Below, one piece after another: positions 1-6,035 of a DNA stretch of 6,947 nucleotides. The stretch covers positions 1 through 6,947 of the forward strand of contig JACPMS010000003.1 in NCBI GenBank assembly GCA_016185875.1. Direction: 5' to 3'. Origin of the DNA: Candidatus Woesearchaeota archaeon. GTDB taxonomy: Archaea > Nanobdellota > Nanobdellia > Woesearchaeales > GW2011-AR4. Made by a program: the position numbers and the translations under genes. The first letter of the stretch is position 1. Every line of letters starts with the position of its first letter. A model generated the notes under the pieces. It was not told the origin of the DNA and did not search any database. It was given only the letters and a program-made list of their open reading frames with translations.

Positions 1-490
1 CATCATCTATTACGTCAAATGTCAGAAAGTAAGAGCCTGACTTGATGTTGCCTGTAGGTATGCTTAACTTTATGTTTCTTACTTCTGAATCAGCAGCTGA
101 CAATGTGTAAACCTGGCTTTGCGCGAACTGGAACCAGCTTGGATTGTCTATGCTGAACGGCGCTCCGTCAGGGCCTGAAATTGGAGTAAATCGCATCTTG
201 TAGTGCAATGCGGTGTCTTTTTTATTTCTTACGCCAACAGTCAAGACTGTAGAGCCGCCTTTGTCAATTGTGATGTCTGTCTTTGGAAAGGAAATTTTTT
301 TGTCGCCTGTAATCAGGTCGTCAAGAATTCTCTGCCTGACCTGCTCTGTAACATCCTCTGTTGTGCTGCCGATGTTCTTGAACATCCCCCTTATGAATCC
401 AAGCCCAAGCCCAAGCAATGTCATTGCAAGCACAACAATCACAATAGCCTGTATTGACATTTCGAGAGAAGCCTTTTTGTTAAATAACAT
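1..490 (-). CDS. Pilin-like / Ig-like membrane-anchored surface protein, 3' end cut by window edge
   Basis: No start-to-stop frame is complete, but the minus strand from ATG at 490 is open to position 1 and encodes 163 residues. The N-terminus begins MLFNKKASLEMSIQAIV: a short charged stretch (KKA), then one hydrophobic helix at about residues 14-33 ending in GLGLGF. This resembles an archaeal class III (type IV pilin-like) signal region, which would be cut after the KKA or kept as a membrane anchor. A polar linker (about 35-62) is followed by a beta-rich segment (about 65-160) with regularly alternating strands, like an Ig-fold or NEW3-type domain exposed outside the cell. I know similar proteins from DPANN archaea, where no function is assigned. 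The start is fixed by an excellent Shine-Dalgarno AGAGGTGA at 495-502, four bases from the ATG. It is divergent from rpl10e. The gene call is firm; pilin function is an inference. Confidence 0.8.
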   Translation of the reverse strand, partial: MLFNKKASLEMSIQAIVIVVLAMTLLGLGLGFIRGMFKNIGSTTEDVTEQVRQRILDDLITGDKKISFPKTDITIDKGGSTVLTVGVRNKKDTALHYKMRFTPISGPDGAPFSIDNPSWFQFAQSQVYTLSAADSEVRNIKLSIPTGNIKSGSYFLTFDVIDD

Positions 491-494
491 CCAT

Positions 495-502
495 TCACCT
501 CT
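495..502 (-). promoter_or_regulatory. Ribosome binding site of the pilin-like gene
   Basis: The minus strand reads AGAGGTGA, eight bases complementary to the archaeal 16S 3' end, with a four-base gap to ATG 490. It decides the start codon and is the strongest such site in the window. Confidence 0.8.
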
Positions 503-545
503 TTTTCAAGCAACTATTTGTGATGGTTCACTTATTTGTACTGCT

Positions 546-555
546 TATTTAAATA
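546..555 (-). promoter_or_regulatory. TATA box of the pilin-like gene
   Basis: The palindromic TATTTAAATA lies 56-65 bases upstream of ATG 490. With archaeal spacing, transcription would begin near 525, giving a leader of about 35 nt that holds the strong ribosome binding site. The left arm of the first hairpin in this region touches the box at 555. Confidence 0.5.
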
Positions 556-644
556 GTTTTCGAAAATTAAGAAATTTTCGAGAACTCCAAAAGCGCAAAA
601 ATCTTAGGAGATTTTTGGCTCCTGAAAATCTTCGATTTTCACGG
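555..644. repeat. Three consecutive near-perfect hairpins between divergent promoters
   Basis: Hairpin 1 (555-586): a 14-pair stem closing an AAGA loop; its core CGAAAATT/AATTTTCG is perfect, and the outer part has one mismatch that is a G-U wobble in a plus-strand RNA. Hairpin 2 (592-620): the core CAAAAATCT/AGATTTTTG with loop TAGG, extended by AGC/GCT past a bulged G at 595, giving 12 pairs. Hairpin 3 (621-644): TGAAAATC/GATTTTCA with loop TTC, extended by CC/GG past a bulged C at 642, giving 10 pairs. Hairpins 2 and 3 abut. All three lie between the TATA boxes of the divergent genes, so neither predicted transcript contains them. Function unknown; candidates are a DNA-level site, an insulator, a small RNA or a dispersed palindromic element. 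Confidence 0.75.
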
Positions 645-692
645 AATTCACAAATTTTTGATAGTTTTCTAAAAATAGATTGAAACGCAACA

Positions 693-700
693 TTTAAAAA
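693..700 (+). promoter_or_regulatory. TATA box of rpl10e (leaderless promoter)
   Basis: TTTAAAAA is centred about 27 bases upstream of ATG 724, with a purine-rich stretch before it as a possible BRE. This spacing predicts transcription starting at or within two bases of the ATG, in agreement with the absence of any Shine-Dalgarno sequence. Confidence 0.6.
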
Positions 701-723
701 TTAGGGAAAAATTCGTGCTTAAT

Positions 724-1248
724 ATGGCAAGACTAAGGAAATTTGTCGCTTACAGGCGATTGGAAAGGCCTTACACCCGCACCTCAAAGTTCAAGGCAAA
801 ATCCTACATCAGAATGAACCCGACTGTCAAGGTTGTGAGATTTGACACCGGGGATGCCAGCAAAGACTTCAAGTACACCCTAAACCTTCTCTCAAAATCC
901 GATCTGCAGATTAGGGATAATGCATTGGAGAGCGCAAGGCAAACATCCAATAAGCTTCTCGAATCTTATCTTGGGCTTAACGGGTTTCACATGAAGGTCA
1001 AGGTTTATCCTCACCATGTTTTGAGGGAGCATGCCCTTGCAGCCGGCGCAGGCGCAGACAGGTTCAGCTCAGGCATGGCGCATTCATTTGGCAAGCCGAC
1101 AGGTGTAGCAGCAAGGATAAAGAAAGGGCAAACAATATTCCAAATCATGGTTGACAAGCAGAACGTGGAAGTGGCAAAGCAAGCCTTGGAAAGAGCCTCA
1201 AAAAAGCTTCCCTGCTCGTGCACGATACAGGTTATTGAGAGAAAATAA
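724..1248 (+). CDS. rpl10e: Large-subunit ribosomal protein L10e (uL16 family)
   Basis: This is the archaeal/eukaryotic-type counterpart of bacterial L16, a 50S protein near the peptidyl-transferase centre and the elbow of the A- and P-site tRNAs. The 174-residue product has the expected length and family landmarks: a basic N-terminus with RRLERPYTR, the GLNGFHMKVKVYPHHVLREH segment in the middle, the loop rich in Gly and Ala (AAGAGADR) followed by SSGMAHSFGKP, and a C-terminal LPCSCTIQVIE strand. ATG 724 is preferred over GTG 715 because the product then starts MARLRKFVAYRR and because the TATA box places the transcript start at this ATG. No other ribosomal genes are adjacent, so it sits outside a ribosomal operon here. 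The T-rich stretch after the stop (1249-1254) could serve as a weak archaeal terminator. Confidence 0.95.
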   Translation: MARLRKFVAYRRLERPYTRTSKFKAKSYIRMNPTVKVVRFDTGDASKDFKYTLNLLSKSDLQIRDNALESARQTSNKLLESYLGLNGFHMKVKVYPHHVLREHALAAGAGADRFSSGMAHSFGKPTGVAARIKKGQTIFQIMVDKQNVEVAKQALERASKKLPCSCTIQVIERK

Positions 1249-1291
1249 TTTTTGAAAATTGTAATTGATCATAGATTTTTTGATATTAAAA

Positions 1292-2347
1292 ATGCCATTT
1301 GATAATTATTTGGGCTTAATTCAACAAAATAAGTACGTATATTCTTTGACTATACTTTTAGCATTTTACATATTATCAAAACTTGTTGTTTTTATTTCAC
1401 AAAAGATAATCTTAAAGTTAACAGAGAAGACGAAAACGGACATCGACGATTTAATTGTAAAAAAAACAAATAAACCAATATCACTGATATTGCTACTTAT
1501 TGGCGTTAGACTTGCATTATCTCCACTTGGAATAAGACAAATCGTACTGGATATGCTTGAACATTTAATCTCGTCACTTATAATCATTATAATAACCTAC
1601 ACTACCATAGTTATTTTTGATATTCTTATAGATACTTGGGGAAAGAGAGTGGCAGAAAAAACTAAGTCATCACTAGACAACCAACTTATTCCTATGTTTC
1701 ATAGATTTTCTAGAATTTTCATTTCTATAGTTGGGCTGTTATTTGTACTTCCTGTATGGGGTGTGCAGATAGGACCTCTATTGACGAGTTTGGGAATTGC
1801 TGGAATTGCAATTGCATTTGCTCTTCAAAGCACCTTGGGCAATATATTTGGAGGTATGTCTATAATAATAGACAAAAGCATCAAAGTAGGAGATAAAATA
1901 AAGCTTGATGCCGAAACCATGGGAACTGTTGAAGATGTTGGATTAAGAAGTACAAAAATCCGAACATTTGATAACGAGCTAATTACAATCCCAAACGGAA
2001 AATTGGCTGATTCCAGAATACTCAACTTTATCCAGCCAGATCCAAGCGTAAGAGTAGTTATTGAATTTGGTGTGGAGTATGGTTCTGATACTTCAAAGGT
2101 CAGACAAGTTGTATTGGATACCATGCAAAAAATTTCCAACATTCTCAAAGAGCCTGCACCAAAAGTTATGATGATGGAAATGGGGGATTTTGCACTTAAG
2201 TTCAGAGCACTTTTTTGGGTAGAGAACTTTGATATAAAGTTTGACACAAAAGCACTTGCAACAGAAGAAATTTACAATACATTAAGAAAAGCAGGCATTG
2301 GAATTCCATTCCCAACAAGAACCGTTTATTTGAAAGAAAAGAAATAG
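1292..2347 (+). CDS. MscS-family small-conductance mechanosensitive channel
   Basis: An inner-membrane channel that opens under membrane tension and releases solutes on osmotic downshock. From ATG 1292 it has 351 residues. Hydrophobic segments lie at about 17-35, 62-81, 92-113 and 142-158, followed by the pore helix at about 160-193, which has the Gly/Ala-rich pattern of MscS TM3 (LGIAGIAIAFALQSTLGN). The beta domain follows with VGDKIKL, GTVEDVGLRSTKIRTFDN and IPNGK (233-237), and the C-terminal alpha/beta domain ends IPFPTRTVYL as in the family. Two more helices than E. coli MscS are common in archaeal members. A TTG at 1265 would add nine residues but has no supporting signal. It starts 43 bases after rpl10e without a clear promoter, so read-through from rpl10e is possible. 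Its codons are visibly richer in ATA, TTA and AGA than those of rpl10e, which may point to separate acquisition. Confidence 0.93.
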   Translation: MPFDNYLGLIQQNKYVYSLTILLAFYILSKLVVFISQKIILKLTEKTKTDIDDLIVKKTNKPISLILLLIGVRLALSPLGIRQIVLDMLEHLISSLIIIIITYTTIVIFDILIDTWGKRVAEKTKSSLDNQLIPMFHRFSRIFISIVGLLFVLPVWGVQIGPLLTSLGIAGIAIAFALQSTLGNIFGGMSIIIDKSIKVGDKIKLDAETMGTVEDVGLRSTKIRTFDNELITIPNGKLADSRILNFIQPDPSVRVVIEFGVEYGSDTSKVRQVVLDTMQKISNILKEPAPKVMMMEMGDFALKFRALFWVENFDIKFDTKALATEEIYNTLRKAGIGIPFPTRTVYLKEKK

Positions 2348-4680
2348 TCACTCCTTCAGTATTTCAGTCACTATCCCATAAGTCTCTGGATACTTTTCAA
2401 TGTCGAGAATTTCAGTATGCAGGTTTTCTCCAAACAAGCCGCTGCAAGTGCCGTTCACAAAGTACAGTTTTGAATTTGTCAATTTCGCATTTTGTGTTAA
2501 TACAATTCCGTCGCCGTCTCCATTTTTCATCTGGCACCCCTGCCCGATTATTGCGTAAAGCCTGACTTTGGTTGGCTGCTTTAATGGGTCGTTCAGTTTG
2601 TTGATGAACAGGCTGTTTTCCTGCATGTCCTGGCATTCCCTGTTTTCCCCGATGAAACTGCAGTAATCGCTTATCGAGCCTGAAATTCCTTTATTTGGAG
2701 TGGCTATCATTATAATCCTGTCAACATTGTCATCGCCGAAAATCTGCACGTATCGTCTTGCCACCAAGCCTCCCATCGAATGCGCTATTATGTTTACCTT
2801 TGGCTTGCTTGTCCTTTCCTTCACTATGTCAATCAAGTCCCTTAGCCTCAAGGCATATGTATCAATATTCTCGCTTTTAGTTGGCACAACAATATATTTG
2901 TCCTCTTTTCTGAAAGCATCATAGTAGTAGCTTGCCTTGACTGTCACAGGCTTGCCTGACAATCCCCATATTCCTTTTTGCATCTGCTCGTTTTTGGAGT
3001 ACAGGGACACTATGCCTGCATTTAAGTAGCCATTTTCTTGCAGCTTTGACTGGAGCTTATTGAAAGAGTCCAGCGAGTACTCTGGCGAATTGTCTTTTGC
3101 AAATGAATGCCCGTGCAGAAATATTATTGGAAACGTTTTAGGGTCATTTTTGCATGAATCGTCCCTGCAGCACGGCCTGCACTCGCTGAAAATGCAGCAG
3201 ATGGGGGGGTTGTCCGACAGGTTAGTGCCTATTTTTGAGATGATGTTATATGTCAAGTTTGCGCTTACAGGCTTGAAGTCAAAATCAGCAATTTTTGCAG
3301 CTGGCTCATCAAGCTTTTGGCATTTGCTTATGAGCTGTTGCGTTTCGCCAGAGGAATTTAGCTTTGACAATAAAAATAATGAAATGTTTATTGATTGATT
3401 GTAGCCTAATTCAATAATGCCTGTTTTATTTTTTGGCAGGATTGCTTCCGCAATCTTAACAATATCCGGGTTTGTTTTATTCTCCAGCCTTATTTTTTCA
3501 AGCGAGTCAAGATAAGAATTATTGATTTTCCTTATTTCGTTGTCATTGAAGTTTTTTGCCAATGCTAAGAATGCATTGTCTGAAGGGAAACTCAGGTTTT
3601 TATCAGCGATTATGTTCAATGTGTTATTTTTGATGTCTAAATATTCCTGATTCAAATTTCTCAAGGAATTGCAGTCCTGCCTTAAAGATAGGGAATTTGG
3701 ATATTGCCCAGTGAATTGCCAGGTTTTTTCCATTGAACTTGCAACGGAAATGTTCTCTTTGCAGTCCTGCCTTAGGCTGCACAATAAGTCATTCTCAAAC
3801 TTTAAAAGGTATTCGGACTCAAAGAAAAAAGCTGCTGCCTGCATTCCTGATTTTTCAATTATTAAATTTTGCTGGTTTGCAACAGTCTCAATTTCCCCGG
3901 CAATGCCGCTGTAATTTTCAAACGTGTTGTTTGTAATTGAAGACGAAGCTTTTCTGAAATTGCCTGCATTAATGGCAAAATCATCGGCTGTTTCATTGTC
4001 GCTGAGCAGATTTACAAAATAGGCTAATTCGTGCAGATTCCTGCTTAAAATATCTAATTTTAACAGCAATCCATTATGCAGCTCAACAATATTATTCATA
4101 GATTTATTCAGGCTTTCAATTGATTTCTTAATATTGTTCAGCTCTTCAAAATAACTCTCGCTAAACAGCTGGTTCAGCTTGATGTAATTCTCAACTGCCC
4201 AGATGCTTTTTAGGTTTTCTACGGATATTCTTACTTTGTCATATGCGTCATCAATATTGATTTTTTCCCTTGACAGGTCATTTAAATTCACCTTGTGCGC
4301 CAAATCAAAGTATTTCTGGTTTAGCTGCTGGTGCAGGATGTCTGCAGCGCTCAACATCTCCAGCAATTTTGTGACATTCTGCTTCAGGATTTTTTTAAGC
4401 TCTTTTTCAGTTTCTGTAAGGTCGTAGTTCACAGTCACCAATGAGGACCTTGACTTGTCAGTGCTTTTTGTAAGGCAGAAGAAGGATTGTATGCTGTGGC
4501 ATTTAACGTCAAAGCTGTAAATGTCCTGTCCGGAGCCAAGTTTTTTGACGCTTAGCTCATAGCTTTTTTTGAAGTGCTGCTTGTTCTCGATTTCAAAGCT
4601 GCCTTCGTCAGTGACTTCATTCTTGCTCCTGTCATTACATATTCATATCTTTTCCAAAGCGACTTTTGCTCTGCCACCAT
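2348..4680 (-). CDS. Large Asn-rich protein with C-terminal lipase-like alpha/beta-hydrolase; frameshifted near its start
   Basis: Residues are numbered from TTG 4441, the first possible start in the main frame. The C-terminal third is an alpha/beta-hydrolase of the lipase/PGAP1-like type: oxyanion motif HGHSF (443-447), nucleophile elbow AHSMGG with Ser555, acidic residue in GDGDGIV (Asp644 or 642) and His675 near the C-terminus. Residues about 8-340 are helical and coiled-coil-like. Six cysteines at 415-430 precede the hydrolase. About 17 N-x-S/T sequons suggest an extracytoplasmic protein, yet no signal peptide is visible. The main frame stays open for 67 more codons, to 4642, with protein-like sequence and no start codon. 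ATG 4680, which has a well-placed TATA box, opens a different frame (MVAEQKSLWKRYEY). Adding one base between 4637 and 4636 joins the two into about 777 residues. It could be a real mutation, a sequencing error, or a gene now starting at TTG 4441. Substrate unknown: lipid, ester or peptide. Confidence 0.75.
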
Positions 4681-4700
4681 TGTTTAATATTTTTAAGAGA

Positions 4701-4708
4701 TTATAAAG
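4701..4708 (-). promoter_or_regulatory. TATA box of the hydrolase gene (leaderless promoter)
   Basis: The minus strand reads CTTTATAA preceded by an A-rich possible BRE, centred about 24-25 bases upstream of ATG 4680. This predicts transcription starting at that ATG and is the main reason to take 4680 as the original start, although the frame is then broken 43 bases later. The rest of the 129-base gap to the toxin gene (4681-4809) shows nothing else clear beyond the 8-base palindrome TTGCGCAA. Confidence 0.55.
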
Positions 4709-4809
4709 TTTTTGGGATTTGCATAACATATGCGCGCTCTTGCATTCTTTGCCAATTGCGCAAGTTCTCACAGATTTCGTCCGAAAAGTTGAGTTCTCGC
4801 CCCCTGGAA

Positions 4810-5076
4810 TTAATTGGAATAGACATTATCGTGATGATCATAGTCTTCAATTATTATATGTTTTCTATTTTCATCGACAGAAAATACAAGTACAAAACTC
4901 TTGTCGATATGGATTCTTTTAAGATGCTGCAATGGCTTTCTTAAATTCTTGTAATGCTGCGGATTTTGCCGGATTTCTTGAATTTTATTTTCTATTATGA
5001 GCAGCTGTTTAGGATTTCTTTTGGCTAGTTTGAAAAATGTTTTCTCAACACTTTTCCTTAATTCATAAGAATACAT
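4810..5076 (-). CDS. RelE/ParE-superfamily toxin
   Basis: An 88-residue basic protein with the fold pattern of RelE-type mRNA interferases: two N-terminal helices (about 4-18 and 23-37), then the stretch HYKNLRKPLQHLKRIHI (41-57), a strand FVLVFSV (61-67), a turn DENRK, a strand HIIIEDYDHHD (73-83) and a short tail. The final DYDHHDNVY pattern is typical of archaeal RelE-like toxins. The family cleaves mRNA on the ribosome in the cytoplasm; that activity here is inferred. It begins one base after the antitoxin stop codon, so translation is probably coupled, and no separate ribosome binding site is evident. The antitoxin-first order is the usual one for type II systems. Confidence 0.85.
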   Translation of the reverse strand: MYSYELRKSVEKTFFKLAKRNPKQLLIIENKIQEIRQNPQHYKNLRKPLQHLKRIHIDKSFVLVFSVDENRKHIIIEDYDHHDNVYSN

Positions 5077-5077
5077 T

Positions 5078-5311
5078 TTAGCTTATGCCAAAATGTTTTT
5101 TGAAATTATCGACTTTTACAGCACGTTCCAGCTGCCTCTTCTTCATTTTTTCAATAAATTCAGGCTTAAGCTCTGGTTCTAGCACTTCTGTTCCATATTC
5201 AAGAATAACTTTTTCTATAGCTTTAGACTTGTCTCTGAGGTTATGCTTTGCTTTTACAATGTTAAGTATTTGATTAGCTTCGTCTGAAATATCTATCATA
5301 GCTTGTACCAT
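5078..5311 (-). CDS. DUF2683-like antitoxin partner of the RelE-like toxin
   Basis: From ATG 5311 this gives 77 residues starting MVQAMIDISDEANQIL. The N-terminal strand and two helices (IVKAKHNLRDKSKAIEKVI, about 18-36) form a ribbon-helix-helix-like DNA-binding module. The acidic-then-basic C-terminal half (EPELKPEFIEKMKKRQ) is the usual toxin-wrapping segment. I recognise the sequence as DUF2683-like, an archaeal family found beside RelE toxins. Starts at GTG 5320 and ATG 5317 are possible, but the ribosome binding site GGTGAT (5316-5321) overlaps both and sits four bases from ATG 5311. It probably neutralises the toxin and represses its own promoter, where a palindrome is present. Confidence 0.83.
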   Translation of the reverse strand: MVQAMIDISDEANQILNIVKAKHNLRDKSKAIEKVILEYGTEVLEPELKPEFIEKMKKRQLERAVKVDNFKKHFGIS

Positions 5312-5315
5312 ATAC

Positions 5316-5321
5316 ATCACC
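5316..5321 (-). promoter_or_regulatory. Ribosome binding site of the antitoxin gene
   Basis: The minus strand reads GGTGAT, six bases complementary to the archaeal 16S 3' end, four bases before ATG 5311. It favours that start over the two codons just upstream. Confidence 0.6.
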
Positions 5322-5330
5322 TATACCCCC

Positions 5331-5349
5331 TATATACATAACGTATATA
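5331..5349. promoter_or_regulatory. Perfect palindrome overlapping the toxin-antitoxin promoter (candidate operator)
   Basis: TATATAC and GTATATA, perfect 7-base arms, are separated by ATAAC. The right arm overlaps the TATA box at 5344-5353, and the left arm lies between it and the predicted transcript start. A ribbon-helix-helix antitoxin bound here would block TBP, the standard autoregulation of type II modules. Because the arms are AT-only except for one C/G pair, some symmetry could be due to composition. Confidence 0.5.
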
Positions 5350-5353
5350 TAAA
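5344..5353 (-). promoter_or_regulatory. TATA box of the toxin-antitoxin operon
   Basis: The minus strand reads TTTATATATA, preceded by CAAAACA, centred about 37 bases upstream of ATG 5311. The predicted start is near 5322, giving a short leader of about ten bases that begins at the ribosome binding site. The box and its upstream flank nearly repeat the promoter of the 147-residue gene (AAACATTTATATA). Confidence 0.65.
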
Positions 5354-5400
5354 TGTTTTGCCAGAAAACTAGAAAAATACTATTTGCTTTTATTTCCTAA

Positions 5401-5562
5401 TTAATGTGTGCAATTGCTGTTGGTTTCTTCAACCCTACAAAGTGGAGTCGAATTGCATCCGCAAAGTTCAAAAAAGACTTTCATCAACAAGGACAAAGTC
5501 CAATATAATAAAAGAATTATTAGCCCAAGAAGAATACCAACTGATGTTTTTAGTTTATTTAT
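5401..5562 (-). other. Possible small membrane protein gene without a normal start codon
   Basis: A minus-strand frame is open from just after a TAG at 5563-5565 to a TAA at 5401-5403, 53 codons. It reads as a basic head (INKLKTS), a long hydrophobic helix (VGILLGLIILLLYWTLSLLM), then a short polar tail with four cysteines (CGC, PLC and one near the end) and two N-x-S/T sequons. This is the layout of a small single-pass membrane protein with an outside tail. No ATG, GTG or TTG precedes the helix; the codon in the natural start position is CTA at 5551-5553, and the first usable starts (TTG 5496, ATG 5484) would discard the helix. It overlaps the stop codon of the upstream 147-residue gene. It may be a decayed gene, one using an unusual start, or chance hydrophobicity of an AT-rich strand. 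Confidence 0.35.
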
Positions 5563-6002
5563 CTAACAGATTTGGGTGTAAATCCTAATGATAGACCTTC
5601 ATAATTAGGAGTATGGTAGATAACTCCATTCCATGGACCATCACCCATATCTACAGTTATATCTCTCTGTAATCGTCCTTTATCTGCTAAATATTTTAGA
5701 ACCCCATACACTCTCCAAGCTATTGAAGCTTGCATACCTAGAGACAAAGCTTTATCGATATCTGGCAAAGAAACTTTTTTTCCAGGTTCTGTCTCATTTA
5801 TTTTAGCAAGATATTCTAATGATTTAAATGTTTCAACAGGTTCCCACACTCTTTGAACAGCGAAGTCACCTTCAAATATTGATAATCCGGGAGTATTCAC
5901 ATACTTTCGCAATTCTTTTAAAGCTTTCTGATTATTTACTAATCCTAGGAAATATGACACATCCGTTCTTTCTTCTAATGCCTTCTGAATGGGGGAGGTC
6001 AT
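5559..6002 (-). CDS. Unrecognised 147-residue protein with probable winged helix
   Basis: I do not recognise the family. From ATG 6002 it has 147 residues and no signal peptide or membrane segment. Residues about 4-70 are mostly helical with conserved-looking aromatic residues (YFLGL, VWEP). Residues about 74-131 look like a winged helix: KKVSLPDIDKAL, then a second helix (ASIAWRVYGVLKYLADKG), a basic turn LQRD, and a wing-like hairpin ITVDMGDGPWNGVIYH. It may therefore be a small transcriptional regulator. ATG 6053, 17 codons upstream, is rejected because the TATA box at 6028-6035 lies inside that extension. The codons are AT-rich like the MscS gene. It points toward the toxin-antitoxin pair on the same strand, but 238 bases and a separate promoter intervene. 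Confidence 0.75.
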   Translation of the reverse strand: MTSPIQKALEERTDVSYFLGLVNNQKALKELRKYVNTPGLSIFEGDFAVQRVWEPVETFKSLEYLAKINETEPGKKVSLPDIDKALSLGMQASIAWRVYGVLKYLADKGRLQRDITVDMGDGPWNGVIYHTPNYEGLSLGFTPKSVR

Positions 6003-6027
6003 TTTATTATCAGAAAAAATGAAGTTG

Positions 6028-6035
6028 TATATAAA
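6028..6035 (-). promoter_or_regulatory. TATA box of the 147-residue gene
   Basis: The minus strand reads TTTATATA after AAACA, centred about 29-30 bases upstream of ATG 6002. The predicted transcript starts a few bases before the ATG. No ribosome binding site is visible, in keeping with a near-leaderless mRNA. Confidence 0.6.

Noticed and set aside
203..683. Two overlapping plus-strand open frames of 84 and 156 codons
   Set aside because: They lie opposite the pilin-like gene, which has a strong ribosome binding site and protein-like sequence, and their 3' part is formed by the hairpin region.
715..723. GTG start for rpl10e, three codons upstream
   Set aside because: The TATA box puts the transcript start at about 722-724, so GTG 715 would not be transcribed; MARLRKF is the natural N-terminus.
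4630..4650. Programmed -1 frameshifting in the hydrolase gene
   Set aside because: No slippery heptamer or following stable hairpin is present around 4637.
4643..4825. Main hydrolase frame continuing upstream of the TGA at 4643-4645, suggesting read-through of a stop codon
   Set aside because: The stretch is open but reads through the TATA box and intergenic spacer, and its residues before the TGA fit less well than those from ATG 4680. A one-base frameshift explains the data better.
4666..4944. Plus-strand frames of 92 and 67 codons opposite the toxin gene
   Set aside because: Shadows of the RelE-like toxin and its downstream spacer; no promoter or ribosome binding site.
5440..5465. tRNA-like GTGGAGTCGAATTGCATCC stretch
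   Set aside because: No acceptor stem, anticodon arm or complete T-arm could be folded on either strand.
5406..5588. Plus-strand 60-codon frame
   Set aside because: No promoter or ribosome binding site, no recognisable fold, and it overlaps the end of the 147-residue gene; the opposite-strand hydrophobic frame is more protein-like.
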